Shown: one piece after another, positions 39,666-49,229 of the stretch
How positions within the stretch are numbered: the first letter of the stretch is position 1
Layout of the letters: every line of letters begins with the position of its first letter
Source of the DNA: Panicum virgatum
Taxonomy: Eukaryota > Streptophyta > Magnoliopsida > Poales > Poaceae
Assembly: GCF_016808335.1 (NCBI RefSeq)
Contig: NC_053149.1
Location: 16,532,250-16,596,249 of the forward strand
Direction: 5' to 3'
DNA length: 64,000 nucleotides
Translations under genes and position numbers: made by a program
Notes under the pieces: model-generated
What the model saw: only the letters and a program-made list of their open reading frames with translations
What the model was told of the DNA's origin: nothing
Database searches by the model: none

Positions 39666-40300
39666 TTACATGACCCTAAACAACACAAATGCTACAAACA
39701 GCAAGCCAAAAGCATACAGAAGCGCCAATCTTTCATTCTCCAGTTTCCTAACTCTATCACCCAGTGCTGCAGCTTCTTGCTCTTTGAGTTTCTGTTCTTC
39801 TTTCACAGCTATCAGCTCTGCATCTCCCACATTACCGACCTGCCCCAGCTCCAATCTTGCTTCGTCTACTGCCATCGACAGCTTCGCGTTCTCCCTTTTC
39901 AAACGCCAGACCATGTCACGCAAATCATGTAGCAGCTGCTTCACAAAGGGAGTCGTTGTGGATTCTTCGTACCAGGCGAACATCTCACAGCCCCCAGCCT
40001 ACACAACATCCCCACCGAAATTCAAGACAACAGACAGATCAAAGCAAAATTATTTAAGGGAGCAGCGCATACCCGTGCTCTCAAGCACTTCAGATACCTC
40101 CTCCCAGGGTTCTCATCGCTCCAGGAAATCAACCTTGCCGCCTACTTCCCGCAATGGCACAGGTAAGGCGGCCAGTACTGCAGTGGCCCCTCCCGATACG
40201 GAATCGGCGACGAGGCTGGCCCCCCCCTCCAATCGGACTTGGCTTGACGACGACGACCCGCTTGATGCCGCACCGGACTGCGCAGACCTCCTCATCGGCG
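39666..40300 (-). pseudogene. GRF zinc-finger / coiled-coil / membrane protein gene of the outer MULE, broken
   Basis: Minus-strand exon 2 (39998-39666) is open. It begins AGGCEMFAWYEE, matching the C-x-F-F-x-W part of the finger, then has a coiled coil and the hydrophobic tail LLYAFGLLFVAFVLF. Exon 1, ending at 40073 (GCACGG|GTATGC), carries SWSDENPGRRYLKC in one frame. That frame has a TAG two codons after CHCG, and the N-terminal start (MRRSAQSG at 40295) lies in another frame, with a G run between. One stop and one frameshift thus separate it from the intact inner homologue. The position, orientation and two-exon layout match the inner gene. Confidence 0.8.
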
Positions 40301-40680
40301 CCTAGTCGGGGCTGCGCGGCTACGACCGGGATTCGTCCCGCCGCCGCCGGATCTAGGGTTGGGAGGGACGGGAGCGGGAGGGGGAAATGGCGGCTCGACT
40401 GCAGGGGAGAGAGAGATAGCGAGAGGTGGGGGGAAAGCGTTTTGACCGCCGCTGGATCCGACGTGGAGTCGGCGTGAAGTGGAGGCGGCGTGATGTGGAG
40501 GCGGAGCTGATGTGGACATGCGACTCGGTCAAAACCAGCGAAAAACAGAGGAAAAACAGGGTCGGGGGGTCATGTAACTGGTTTTCAAACTTCAGGGACT
40601 CCCTATTCCTGGTTTTGAAGTTCGGGGGTATTCCGGATTCGTTGACGGGTGAAATGGACTTATTCCTAAAAAAACTACAA

Positions 40681-41617
40681 GAGCCTAGTGGTAGTAGGGG
40701 GGCGCCTCGGGAAGAAAATTATCTGCACCCCCGCACGACGGGGGGCCGCACCTGCGGCTAGCATTTGCTGCGTCGCAGAAGCTGGATGTCGACCAAGCTT
40801 TCCTTGGGGCGTGCAAGTCGTTATCCATTGACATGCCGTGGAGTGCAGTGGAGGTGGCAATGTAGGATAGCGTCCATTCGGAATACTCATTAGTAAAAAG
40901 TAACACAACTCACAAATCCACATTGGTTCTGTTCAGCTGGTTTGTTAGCCAGCCAGAAAGTAGTATTTTTCTTTCACACCAAATCATTATTAGCTACCAG
41001 CCAGCAGACAATCAGCAGTACTTTTCTCTTACAACAAATCAGCAACAGCTACCATCCACAGGCAGCCGAATAGAATAAATTATAAAAATTCACATAACTA
41101 TGAAAATTGTAGAAACTAAAATTTGGTTGCATCAGTATAATAATTATGAAAAATCCTTTAGAATAAGATCACACCTCAATATATTCGAATGATTTTATTG
41201 CTAGGAAAATTCATATAAAGGTTGAATGTTCTATAAATAAAATATTTCTAGAACAAAATAATAATTGTCCGTCCCACGTCCGTCCCAATCCCACGTTCCG
41301 CAGATCAAAAAATATTGATGGCAGCTCCGTCCAAAAACGGATCAGGCTACCCAGCTCCTAGCAGTAGCTAGGAGAATTCCGCCGCCTGCGGCCAATCGGA
41401 TACCGTAATTTTGTATTGGCTGTCATGGTTATAGGATTCTGTTCCTGGGCATTCGTATGCAGGTGCGTTGACCCGTCGCTACCCCCAATCAAACCTCTCA
41501 ACACATTCGTATGCAGTGGCATTTACGACCCCCCACCCCAGAGTCGAACCTCTCCCTCCTCCAGTCCTCGCTACGATCTCATCAGCCTCTCAGCAACCCT
41601 CAGCCCCCGAAAACCCG
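40681..41617 (+). promoter_or_regulatory. upstream region of desulfhydrase copy 2, with a MITE
   Basis: Contains a small inverted-repeat MITE at about 40925-41075 (ends GGTTCTGTTCAGCTGG and, inverted, ATTCTATTCGGCTGCC), then AT-rich DNA and the probable promoter and 5' UTR. The ORF frame opens at 41468, but the family start is the Met at 41618. No TATA box stands out. Confidence 0.5.
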
Positions 41618-43006
41618 ATGGCCACGGCTCCACACGGCGGTCAAGAAGTGACGGTCGACAACGGGGACGCCGCGGCGAAGCGCCCCCGCGCGCTGATCAC
41701 GGAGGCCGAGATCCGCGCCGAGTTCGCGCACCACGACGGCGCCGTGGCCCGCGTCAACAACGGCACCTTCGGCTGCTGCCCGGCCACGGTCCTCGCGGCG
41801 CGCGCGCGGTGGCAGCGCCTGTTCCTCGCGCAGCCCGACGCGTTCTACTTCCACGCCCTCCAGCCGGGGCTCGCCCGCTCGCGCGCCGCCGTCGCCGCCG
41901 CCGCCGGGGCGGGCGGCGCCCCCGAGGTCTCCCTCGTTGACAACGCCACCACGGCGGCGGCCATCGTCATGCAGCACGTGGCGTGGAGCTTCGCCGAGGG
42001 CGCCTTCGCGCACGGCGACGCCGTGCTCATGCTCCACTACACCTACAGTTCCGTCAAGAAGTCCATCCACGCGTACGCCGCCCGCGCCGGCGCCGCCGTC
42101 GTCGAGGTGCCGCTCCCGTTCCCCGTCGCGTCCCCGGCCGCCGTCGTCGCCGAGTTCCGCGCCGCGCTCGCGCGCGCCAAGGCCGGGGGCCGCGCCGTCC
42201 GCCTCGCCGTCATCGACCACATCACCTCCATGCCCAGCGTCCTCATCCCCGTCAAGGAGCTCGTCGCCATCTGCCGCGACCAGGGCGTCGACAAGGTCTT
42301 CGTCGACGCCGCGCACGCCATCGGCCAGGTCCCCGTCGACGTGCGCGACATCGGGGCCGACTTCTACACCAGCAACCTCCACAAGTGGTTCTTCTGCCCG
42401 TCCGCCGTCGCCTTCCTGCACATCCGCAAGGACGAACCCATAGCCGGGCAGCTCCACCACCCCGTCGTGTCCAGCGAGTACGGCAACGGGCTGCCCATGG
42501 AGAGCGCCTGGATCGGGGTGCGGGATTACAGCGCCCAGCTCGTTGTGCCTGACGCCGTTGACTTCATGAGCCGCTTCGAGGGGGGCATCGAGGGGATAAG
42601 CAGACGCAACCATGACAAGGTCATCGAGATGGGCACGATGCTCGCCGAGGCATGGGGAACGTTTCTTGGCTCGCCGCCGGAAATGTGCGGAAGCATGGTC
42701 ATGGTCGGCCTGCCAGGTTGCCTTGGCATCGACAGCGACGATGACGCGATGAGATTGAGGGGCATGTTGAGGAACGATTTCAAAGTCGAGGTGCCAATAT
42801 TCAACAACTCGAGAAGTGTTGAAGGACAAGAAGAGATGGCCAAGGACGCCAACGGCGATCAAGTGACAGGGTATGTGAGAATCTCACATCAGGTGTACAA
42901 TGTCAGGGAGGAGTATGAGGTCCTCAGGGATGCGGTCAACAAGCTTGTTCTTGATGGTTTCTCCTGCAGCAAGCTGAGACCTTCTGCCAAGGTGCTATCT
43001 CACTGA
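41618..43006 (+). CDS. LCD: L-cysteine desulfhydrase-like PLP enzyme, copy 2
   Basis: Single exon, 462 residues from MATAPHGG. The frame is open from 41468, but the 50 upstream codons lack family features and are probably 5' UTR. It is closely similar along its whole length to the minus-strand copy: AEIRAEFAHHDGAVARVNNG at the N-terminus, VIDHITSMPSVLIPVKELVA, KVFVDAAHAIGQVPVDVRDI, PLP lysine K256 in SNLHKWFFCP, and C-terminal YVRISHQVYNVREEYE. It ends KVLSH. Codon use is extremely GC-rich in the first two thirds and milder afterwards, like copy 1. It is predicted to degrade cysteine to pyruvate, ammonia and H2S. The pair presumably arose by inverted duplication. The differing N-termini (residues 1-40) could affect targeting. 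Confidence 0.91.
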   Translation: MATAPHGGQEVTVDNGDAAAKRPRALITEAEIRAEFAHHDGAVARVNNGTFGCCPATVLAARARWQRLFLAQPDAFYFHALQPGLARSRAAVAAAAGAGGAPEVSLVDNATTAAAIVMQHVAWSFAEGAFAHGDAVLMLHYTYSSVKKSIHAYAARAGAAVVEVPLPFPVASPAAVVAEFRAALARAKAGGRAVRLAVIDHITSMPSVLIPVKELVAICRDQGVDKVFVDAAHAIGQVPVDVRDIGADFYTSNLHKWFFCPSAVAFLHIRKDEPIAGQLHHPVVSSEYGNGLPMESAWIGVRDYSAQLVVPDAVDFMSRFEGGIEGISRRNHDKVIEMGTMLAEAWGTFLGSPPEMCGSMVMVGLPGCLGIDSDDDAMRLRGMLRNDFKVEVPIFNNSRSVEGQEEMAKDANGDQVTGYVRISHQVYNVREEYEVLRDAVNKLVLDGFSCSKLRPSAKVLSH

Positions 43007-44227
43007 AACTGTAGTTCTGCTTTTCTCTTTGTTCATTCTCTTCGTATAGTTTCAGAAATAATGCTGGCAACATGTTCTCTGCTGACTGCCGGTGGTTGTA
43101 TCCTCTAGCCTGTACTCAAACATGCTGTACCATGGTACATGTCCACTAACATCTATATGTGCTATTGGTGCACCTGTACATTGCCGAATTCAGATGAAAA
43201 ATGTACCGATAGCTTATAATTTTCAAGGTTTTTTCAACTTTTGTTCGTAGGATGGAGTATAGAATTGCCTAATTTGCATAAAAATAGTTCAGTTATGCAT
43301 AAGAGTAATAATTACTGTTTCCAGTATAGAATCGATTTCTCTCGTGTTCAAGAAACTCAGAGGACAATCTGTGGTAAGGCATGTCTTTTGCACTTCATCC
43401 TTTATTTTGTTGATGAGTAGCCAGTACTGGCAGGGTTTTCTCGAGTGGATCCCTGATCTCAAATGTGTATTATAGTGTAGTTCATTTCTGTTAGCCATTT
43501 ATTTGTTCGCATCACTGGTGCAAAGCATTCTACATAAACTCTGATTGATCTATGGACATGATAAGGTTTGAAGTCTTGAGCAATAATTGTTGGTCTTTAG
43601 GGATATGCTGCATCCAGAAGGTTATTAAGGAATGTTATAACACAACTAAATGCCAAATTATATTGTGGAAAATGCTGCTCAGCTACTTTTGGTACTCACC
43701 TGAGATACGGCCTTAAACCCTTGAGATTGACAGGGCCCCTACCATCTCTTTGTAAGCTGTAAAACCTGATTATTTATTTGTTTATCCATTTGCATACTGT
43801 GAGTGGAAGCCAAACAATACTGCATTCTTTTGGGTTTTTTTCTACTTCTGATGGATGTCCTGGACTTCCACTAGTGATAATGGGTGTCCCATTTTCTTAT
43901 CCAAAAGCATCTGAATGATGAATCCTTGCTTTGTTTTAGCTCAATGATCCACGGAGATGTTATGCGTTCATGTTGTATCCCATTGGGAACCCATCTTGTC
44001 ATTTACTCGAAATCCTGTTTAAGAAACATTTCACTTGTATATTGAATTAGGTCATACTCCACTTGATATGATTATTAAGGATGTGCAAAATCATTCTTTA
44101 CATCCTTGAGAACTTTATATCTTTTCAGTGTGGGATGCTCGGTTTTGGCAGGTTGCTTGCTCTGCTTTGGTTGGATATCGGTGAAAGGTGATATACAACT
44201 GCAAAGGCCCATGCTCCTATAAAGGCC
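43007..44227 (+). other. 3' UTR and downstream flank of desulfhydrase copy 2
   Basis: AT-rich, no coding features. The first 150-300 bases are likely the 3' UTR. Confidence 0.4.
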
Positions 44228-44812
44228 TTTAGCTACATTCCATACGAATCACTTTTAAGATTGTTGGTTTTCAGCGTGTCCTACCCAAGTTAGATATATT
44301 TAAAATTATTTCACTCTACACAACTTATTAACCTGTGCCAATGCGGTATATACTCTTAGAAAAAGTACACTTCATCATGTTATCAAACTTGGCCTAGTGG
44401 CTCCTATAGGTTATCCTGAACCGGAAAACTAGTTGTTTAGTCACTGAACCTGTGTGTAGGTTGTTCCATTGAGGCCACTGAGTGGTTTTGCTGCCCTGCG
44501 TGGAATGCATGCTTATTTGCTTAACATGTTAAACATGTCTACAATTAAGCTAAACATGAAGTGTTGTTGTCAGACATAATATTTTCAGTTAAACTCTGGT
44601 TTGCTCAAGGTAAAATGTTAAACTGTTGGCATGAGCACCATTTTGGTTCAGAAATACAGAGTTCTCATTCCAAAGGAGTTGAGCATGAGCTCTACAAGTT
44701 TATACGGTGAAGCAGTAAGACTGAAACTGCATTATTTGCTTGGAAGTCACACATCTTGTGGTTTGGAGGTCTATGAACCGGCAGCGCTGGGTATGTTTTT
44801 TTACTGGAATCT
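44228..44812. repeat. non-coding duplicated block, copy A
   Basis: Diverged direct copy of 51340-51890. Shared anchors include TTAGCTACATTCCA, AATGCGGTA, TTAGTCACTGAACCTGTG and ACACCATTTTGGTTCAGAA, in the same order and orientation. No coding frame is conserved between copies. It may be an old transposon or a duplicated piece of gene flank. Confidence 0.75.
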
Positions 44813-44834
44813 TTTTAGGTAAAGACTTATTTTA

Positions 44835-45585
44835 GGCCGGCCGTAAATCAGATTGGTCGTACGGCCGTTCGGACAGTGGGTGTTGCATGCATGTGAGGGA
44901 CAATGACAGAACCAAACAACGCATGCATACACATAATTTCAAAATAGAAAAGATCATAGTTTCAACACTGATCATCGAAATCAAAATCCGATTGCACATG
45001 TGTGTTTGTTTCAACAAAAGCTTCAAAACAAGATCTCGCACCACTATGTTTTAATGATATAATTTTTTTGAGAGAAAATACTTTTTCGCGTATTCTAATT
45101 TGATTATGATGTTTGCAAAAATTGCTTATGGGTTTACCTAATGTTGCTTTTGCACGCCCGAGTTCAGTTAAGTGGATATTGGTGTTCATATTGTGAAGGT
45201 AGAATGTTTAGTGTCAATAATGGATAAGGGTAAACAACTTTGTTAGGTAGGTGAATGTTGATCGCATGATCAATAATAGGCAACTTTAGCAGATCGATTG
45301 ACCATTTTGACTAATTGATTTTGGCATTTTTTCATTGTACATAAAGCAATTTATGTCTTTTGAGAAATATTGTCGAAATATATTCAAGTGGGGTCTTGTT
45401 TTGAAGGTCTCATCGAAAGAGAGACAAGTGCGCAATCGGAATTTGTATTTGATGGATGGTTTAAGAACTACAACTTTTTTTAAGTTTTGAGGTCGTTTGC
45501 ACATGTCACTGCCCGCACGTTGATTCCTAATCATTATATTCCTAAAACGGTGCGGCCGTACGAACAACTAAATTTACGGCCGGCC
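44835..45585. mobile_element. non-autonomous TIR element, 751 bp (hAT-like)
   Basis: Ends in GGCCGGCCGTAAAT and its inverse ATTTACGGCCGGCC, with further imperfect pairing of about 33 bp. The 8-bp flanks TTATTTTA / GTATTTTA match at seven positions. The interior shows a second inverted pair (CTTCAAAACAAGAT...) and resembles the element at 62041-62890. Confidence 0.7.
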
Positions 45586-45593
45586 GTATTTTA

Positions 45594-46344
45594 GCTGTGT
45601 CCATCTTTTTATTCAAGATTTTATGTTTTCCTCCAATATGTGATCTGAATTCCAACGTTCATTACATAGCTGATTGTCAACGTTATTCTTGTTACAGGTA
45701 GCAAGAAATATGGCATTCCGATCAAGATCAATGAATATATTTCATATTTGTTTCTCAAGATCGTCTTTGCAGCTCCATTGTTCATGCCGGCATGCCCCTA
45801 CTCTCCTGTCATTAGAGTTATATCGATTTACAAGCAGTAAGTCTGAGCTTCTTATCTTCTCAGCACAAGTTATTGATCTTCTTCTTTTCGATTTTCTGTT
45901 GTCAATGTCAAGTGATATACATGTAAAAGTGATATATACTAATTTATCTATGCTTCCTTTCATGCAGATGAGTGATGATGACCACAATTGATCTATTGTA
46001 CATGCTGATGGGGCGACTACTTCTATGCTGGCCATATACATGACTTGGTCTTCTTTCTAGACCAGGGATTTTTTGTACAGCCTGATCCTAATATAGTTTT
46101 ATACTGATAGCTTAATTTCCCATCTTTAAAAAATATATTTTCTAAAAATATAGTACAGGCGTGGGCTTCTACAGTGTACTCCTATTACCTCCTAAGAGGT
46201 AAGAGGGTAACTAAATCTGAATCCTTGAGTTTTAAAAGATAAAAACAAATTAATTCAAGGTCAAAAAGATCTCACCAATTAGAATCATAGTCATCTCATG
46301 TGGAGGCTGTCTATCATATTTTGAGATACCTTAAGAGTTGCAGG
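45594..46344. other. intergenic, no gene seen
   Basis: A 105-codon ORF at 45674 has no recognisable domain. Otherwise AT-rich. Confidence 0.4.
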
Positions 46345-46865
46345 AAAGGATCGTTTATACACCAAACAAGAAAATCTACAAGTTGAGTGTTATACTGATG
46401 TTGATGCTGATTGGGCTGGATCTTTGGATGATAGATTTTTTATCTCTAGACATTGTACCTTTGTTGGAGGTAATCTAGTTGCTTTGGCGAAGTAACAAAC
46501 AAAGTGTTGTTTCACATTCTACTGCAGAAGCTGGATTCCGTGCTATGGCTCATTGTGAATGTGAGTTGTTATGGCTGCAGATTCTTCTCACTGAATTAAA
46601 ATTGTTTGAGAGTAGCCCCTTGACATTATATTGTGACAACAAAGCTGCTATTGATATAATTAACAATCCTGCTCATCATGATAGAACCAAGCATATTGAG
46701 TCGATCGTCATTTTATCAAGGAGAAATTGGATGCAGGGATAATTTGTCTGCCTTATGTAAAATCAGCTAGTCAGGTGGCTGATGTTTTGACCAAAGGGTT
46801 ACCTGAGAAGATATTTTCTGCATTCTGTAGCAAGATGGATCTATATGATGTATTTGCCCTATCAT
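46345..46865 (+). pseudogene. Ty1/copia retrotransposon RNase H remnant
   Basis: The C-terminal RNase H of a copia polyprotein is recognisable. First comes YTDVDADWAGSLDD with CTFVGGNLVAL in one frame, then after a frameshift WRSNKQSVVSHSTAEAGFRA, YCDNKAA and HHDRTKHIE in the next. The order and spacing match the family. The frameshift and loss of all upstream domains make it dead. Confidence 0.82.
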
Positions 46866-46872
46866 GAGGGGA

Positions 46873-47085
46873 GTGTTGGTGTACGTTGTAAATATAAGTG
46901 GAACGAGAGACCAAAGTGTAAAAACTAGAAAGAGTAATGGGGAGCATCACGATCCATTCAACCCCCTCCCCCCCTGTAGTGTTCATGTTCCTCCTTCCAT
47001 CTTCTCCTTAAAATTTCTCTTAAAACCACCACTAAATCTTCAATAGAAATGAAGGGCATCCGGAGCCTCATTACACCAAACTGAT
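46873..47085 (+). mobile_element. putative 3' LTR start of the copia remnant
   Basis: A purine tract GAGGGGAG directly precedes TGTTGGTGTACGTTGTAA, the usual polypurine tract to LTR junction. The 3' edge is not resolved and no 5' LTR is seen. Confidence 0.55.
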
Positions 47086-47124
47086 TATTCAAGAGAACTG
47101 GTCCGCTAACCTAGCCATTACACG

Positions 47125-47579
47125 TAGCCCGGGCATTCGGGTTGGGTAATGGAAAATTTGGGTATCTAGAAATACTACCCGAAATTGACTTGAAAAATGG
47201 AATACCTGAAATTTCGGGTTTGGCTTCGGATTTTCCCGAAATATCCGATCAACTGCCAAATAATTATCTCTCCCATTATGCAACAAGTAAAAAATGGGAT
47301 CAAATATAAAAGTAAGATCAACATATCACTATTATTGCATCAATCAAACAAACAAGGAATCAATAAATCAAACAAATAAATTTCTTATTGGGTTGTTGGG
47401 GTCAAATGAGTAGATTAGGCCATGATCTATTGTATTTTCAATAAAGTTCGGGTAATTCGGGTACCGGGAGTCAAAACTTTCTTAACTTTCTACCTGAGAT
47501 AGTGATCGGGTAATTCAGGATCGGGTTCGGATAATTCAGGTTCAGGATCCGGAATCAGGAAATTGTGCCCACACCCCTA
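47125..47579. mobile_element. hAT-type MITE upstream of CP12, 455 bp
   Basis: Ends TAGCCCGGGCATTCGG and, inverted, TAGGGGTGTGGGCAC. The 8-bp flanks ATTACACG / ATCACACG differ at one base. It lies about 430 bp before the CP12 ATG, just outside the likely core promoter. Confidence 0.8.
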
Positions 47580-47836
47580 ATCACACGAGCCTACCTCATT
47601 GCAACTTCTACGCGCAATATCTCAGATATTTGGTGCACCTGAAAACGAGGCATCGAAATCATGTTCCTACAAGCGGCACAACGACGAACCTCGCAAGCAA
47701 TGAATATCGTGTTCTACACGAACTTTACAAGGAAGCGCAAACACCGCGCAACTGTGCACTGCACCTTCGGCACTACTACAGCAAAAGATCTTCCTCTAGG
47801 TCACACTGCTTGCCCTTCAAATATCTCAAACGCAGC

Positions 47837-47933
47837 CACGTGTACTACAACGAGTGGCCGATAGGCGATAAGAAATGAGTGCACGTGAAAGGGCTACCTT
47901 TTGATGAGCAAAGCTATATATAAACCTCATCGC
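47837..47933 (+). promoter_or_regulatory. CP12 promoter: two G-boxes, I-box and TATA box
   Basis: CACGTG G-box cores lie at 47837-47842 and 47882-47887, a GATAAG I-box at 47867-47872 and a TATA box (TATATATAA) at 47925-47933, about 75 bp before the ATG. G-box plus I-box is the classic light-responsive module of photosynthesis genes, fitting a Calvin-cycle regulator. Function is inferred from motifs only. Confidence 0.7.
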
Positions 47934-48007
47934 AAATCTCCAACGCAACACCTCGTACAGTTCATCAAGTAAAGCCACATCAGATCACACACAATCTAGC
48001 TGCAGAA

Positions 48008-48379
48008 ATGGCGTCGACGGTGGCGAGCCTCTCTACCCCGGCGGCGGCCTTTGCGGCCACAGACGTAGTCCCGAGGAGGAAGATCGCCGGCCGCGTCTGG
48101 TTCCCCGTGGCGCGCCGCGTCGGCTTCGCGGTGAGGTCGAGCGGGCCGGGGACGCCGCCGGGGATCTCGGACAAGGTGTCAGAGAGCATCAAGAAGGCGG
48201 AGGAGACGTGCGCGGACGAGAAGGTCTCCGGAGAGTGCGCGGCGGCGTGGGACGAGGTGGAGGAGCTCAGCGCCGCGGCGAGCCACGCCCGGGACAAGCT
48301 CAAGGAGAACAGCGACCCGTTGGAGAACTACTGCAAGGAGAACCCCGAGACCGACGAGTGCCGCATCTACGACAACTAG
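48008..48379 (+). CDS. CP12: Calvin cycle protein CP12, chloroplastic
   Basis: Small intrinsically disordered redox linker of the chloroplast stroma. In the dark its oxidised form ties GAPDH and phosphoribulokinase into an inactive complex, and thioredoxin reduction in light releases them. Single exon, 123 residues. Residues 1-45 form an Ala/Ser/Arg-rich transit peptide. The N-terminal Cys pair is C68 and C77, next to the AWDEVEEL motif. The C-terminal Cys pair is C109 and C118 in PLENYCKENPETDECRIYDN, the GAPDH-binding tail. All four redox cysteines are present, so it looks functional. A hAT element begins 14 bp after the stop codon. Confidence 0.96.
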   Translation: MASTVASLSTPAAAFAATDVVPRRKIAGRVWFPVARRVGFAVRSSGPGTPPGISDKVSESIKKAEETCADEKVSGECAAAWDEVEELSAAASHARDKLKENSDPLENYCKENPETDECRIYDN

Positions 48380-48393
48380 ACCATGCCTGTATC

Positions 48394-49123
48394 CAGTGGC
48401 GGAGCCAGGGGGGCTGGCAGGGGCCATGCCCCCCCCCCCCCCCCCCCCCCCCGCCAAGCTTGGTGTAAGTCTACTATAATACATATATAATGATGATTGT
48501 ATAAGTATAAAATTAAAGAATACACTAATCTACTGTAGACATAGAAAACTGATTTTTAGTTATTACCTGTGTAAATATATTTTAACTGTATATTTCACAA
48601 AGTAGGATCTTTGAGTAATCATGATCATTTTTAGGTTTTTAGCTGATATAATTTGTTTGTATTTAACTTTTTAGATGTCATGGATAGTATAATAAACATA
48701 TTCTTGTGCCAACTTAACTCTGATTTCTAAATATCCAAACCCTAGATTATTTTCCCCGCCCCCTACTCCCGCGTCGACGCCCCAGACCTTGCCACCCGGC
48801 ACTCGACATGTGGCCCCACTCTGACCCTATCTCGCAGCGTCCCCTTTCTTTGTTAGGAATATAGCACCCATGTAGCGCCCCTCACTACTAGCCTCTTTTT
48901 CTATGACCACCACTTAATAATATCAACACTTAAGACTGGCTCCACACGACAAGAGTTTGCACCAAGATTATTTTTCGAGCAAGCAAGGAATCTAAGTCAT
49001 GATTGGTATCTCACCCACCTATGAGCCTATTGTCCTAACAAAAGAGTCTATTGTTGCACTACGAGCGTGTTTATTTTATCCTATTACTTGCCCCCCTATC
49101 ATTGAATCCTGGCTCCGCCACTG
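48394..49123. mobile_element. hAT element inserted in the CP12 3' UTR, 730 bp
   Basis: Ends CAGTGGCGGAGCCAGG and, inverted, CAGTGGCGGAGCCAGGA, with an exact 8-bp duplication CCTGTATC (48386-48393, 49124-49131). It contains a C run of about 26 at 48429-48454. It belongs to the same family as 17192-18239. No transposase is encoded. Confidence 0.92.
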
Positions 49124-49229
49124 CCTGTATCGATATGTGTATCAGCAATCAAAGATGTTAAATTTGTTATAGGTAATTAAAGGATATACTTGAAGGGGTG
49201 AAGTGAAAGAGAACAATTCTACTACATTA

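Larger units (their letters stand above)
27391..40680. mobile_element. outer Mutator-like element (MULE), disrupted by nested insertions
   Basis: Long terminal inverted repeats of about 350 bp pair 27405-27770 with about 40315-40666; both carry GGAATAAGTCCATTT and later CGAACTTCAAAACCAGGAAT. Exact outer ends and target duplication are not clear, so the borders are approximate. It holds a plus-strand transposase gene (exon start 28045) and a convergent minus-strand GRF zinc-finger gene (end 39666), both now broken. C and G runs inside the TIRs (27462, 27522) are typical slippage sites. Of the 13.3 kb, 9.26 kb is a later LTR insertion. Confidence 0.8.
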
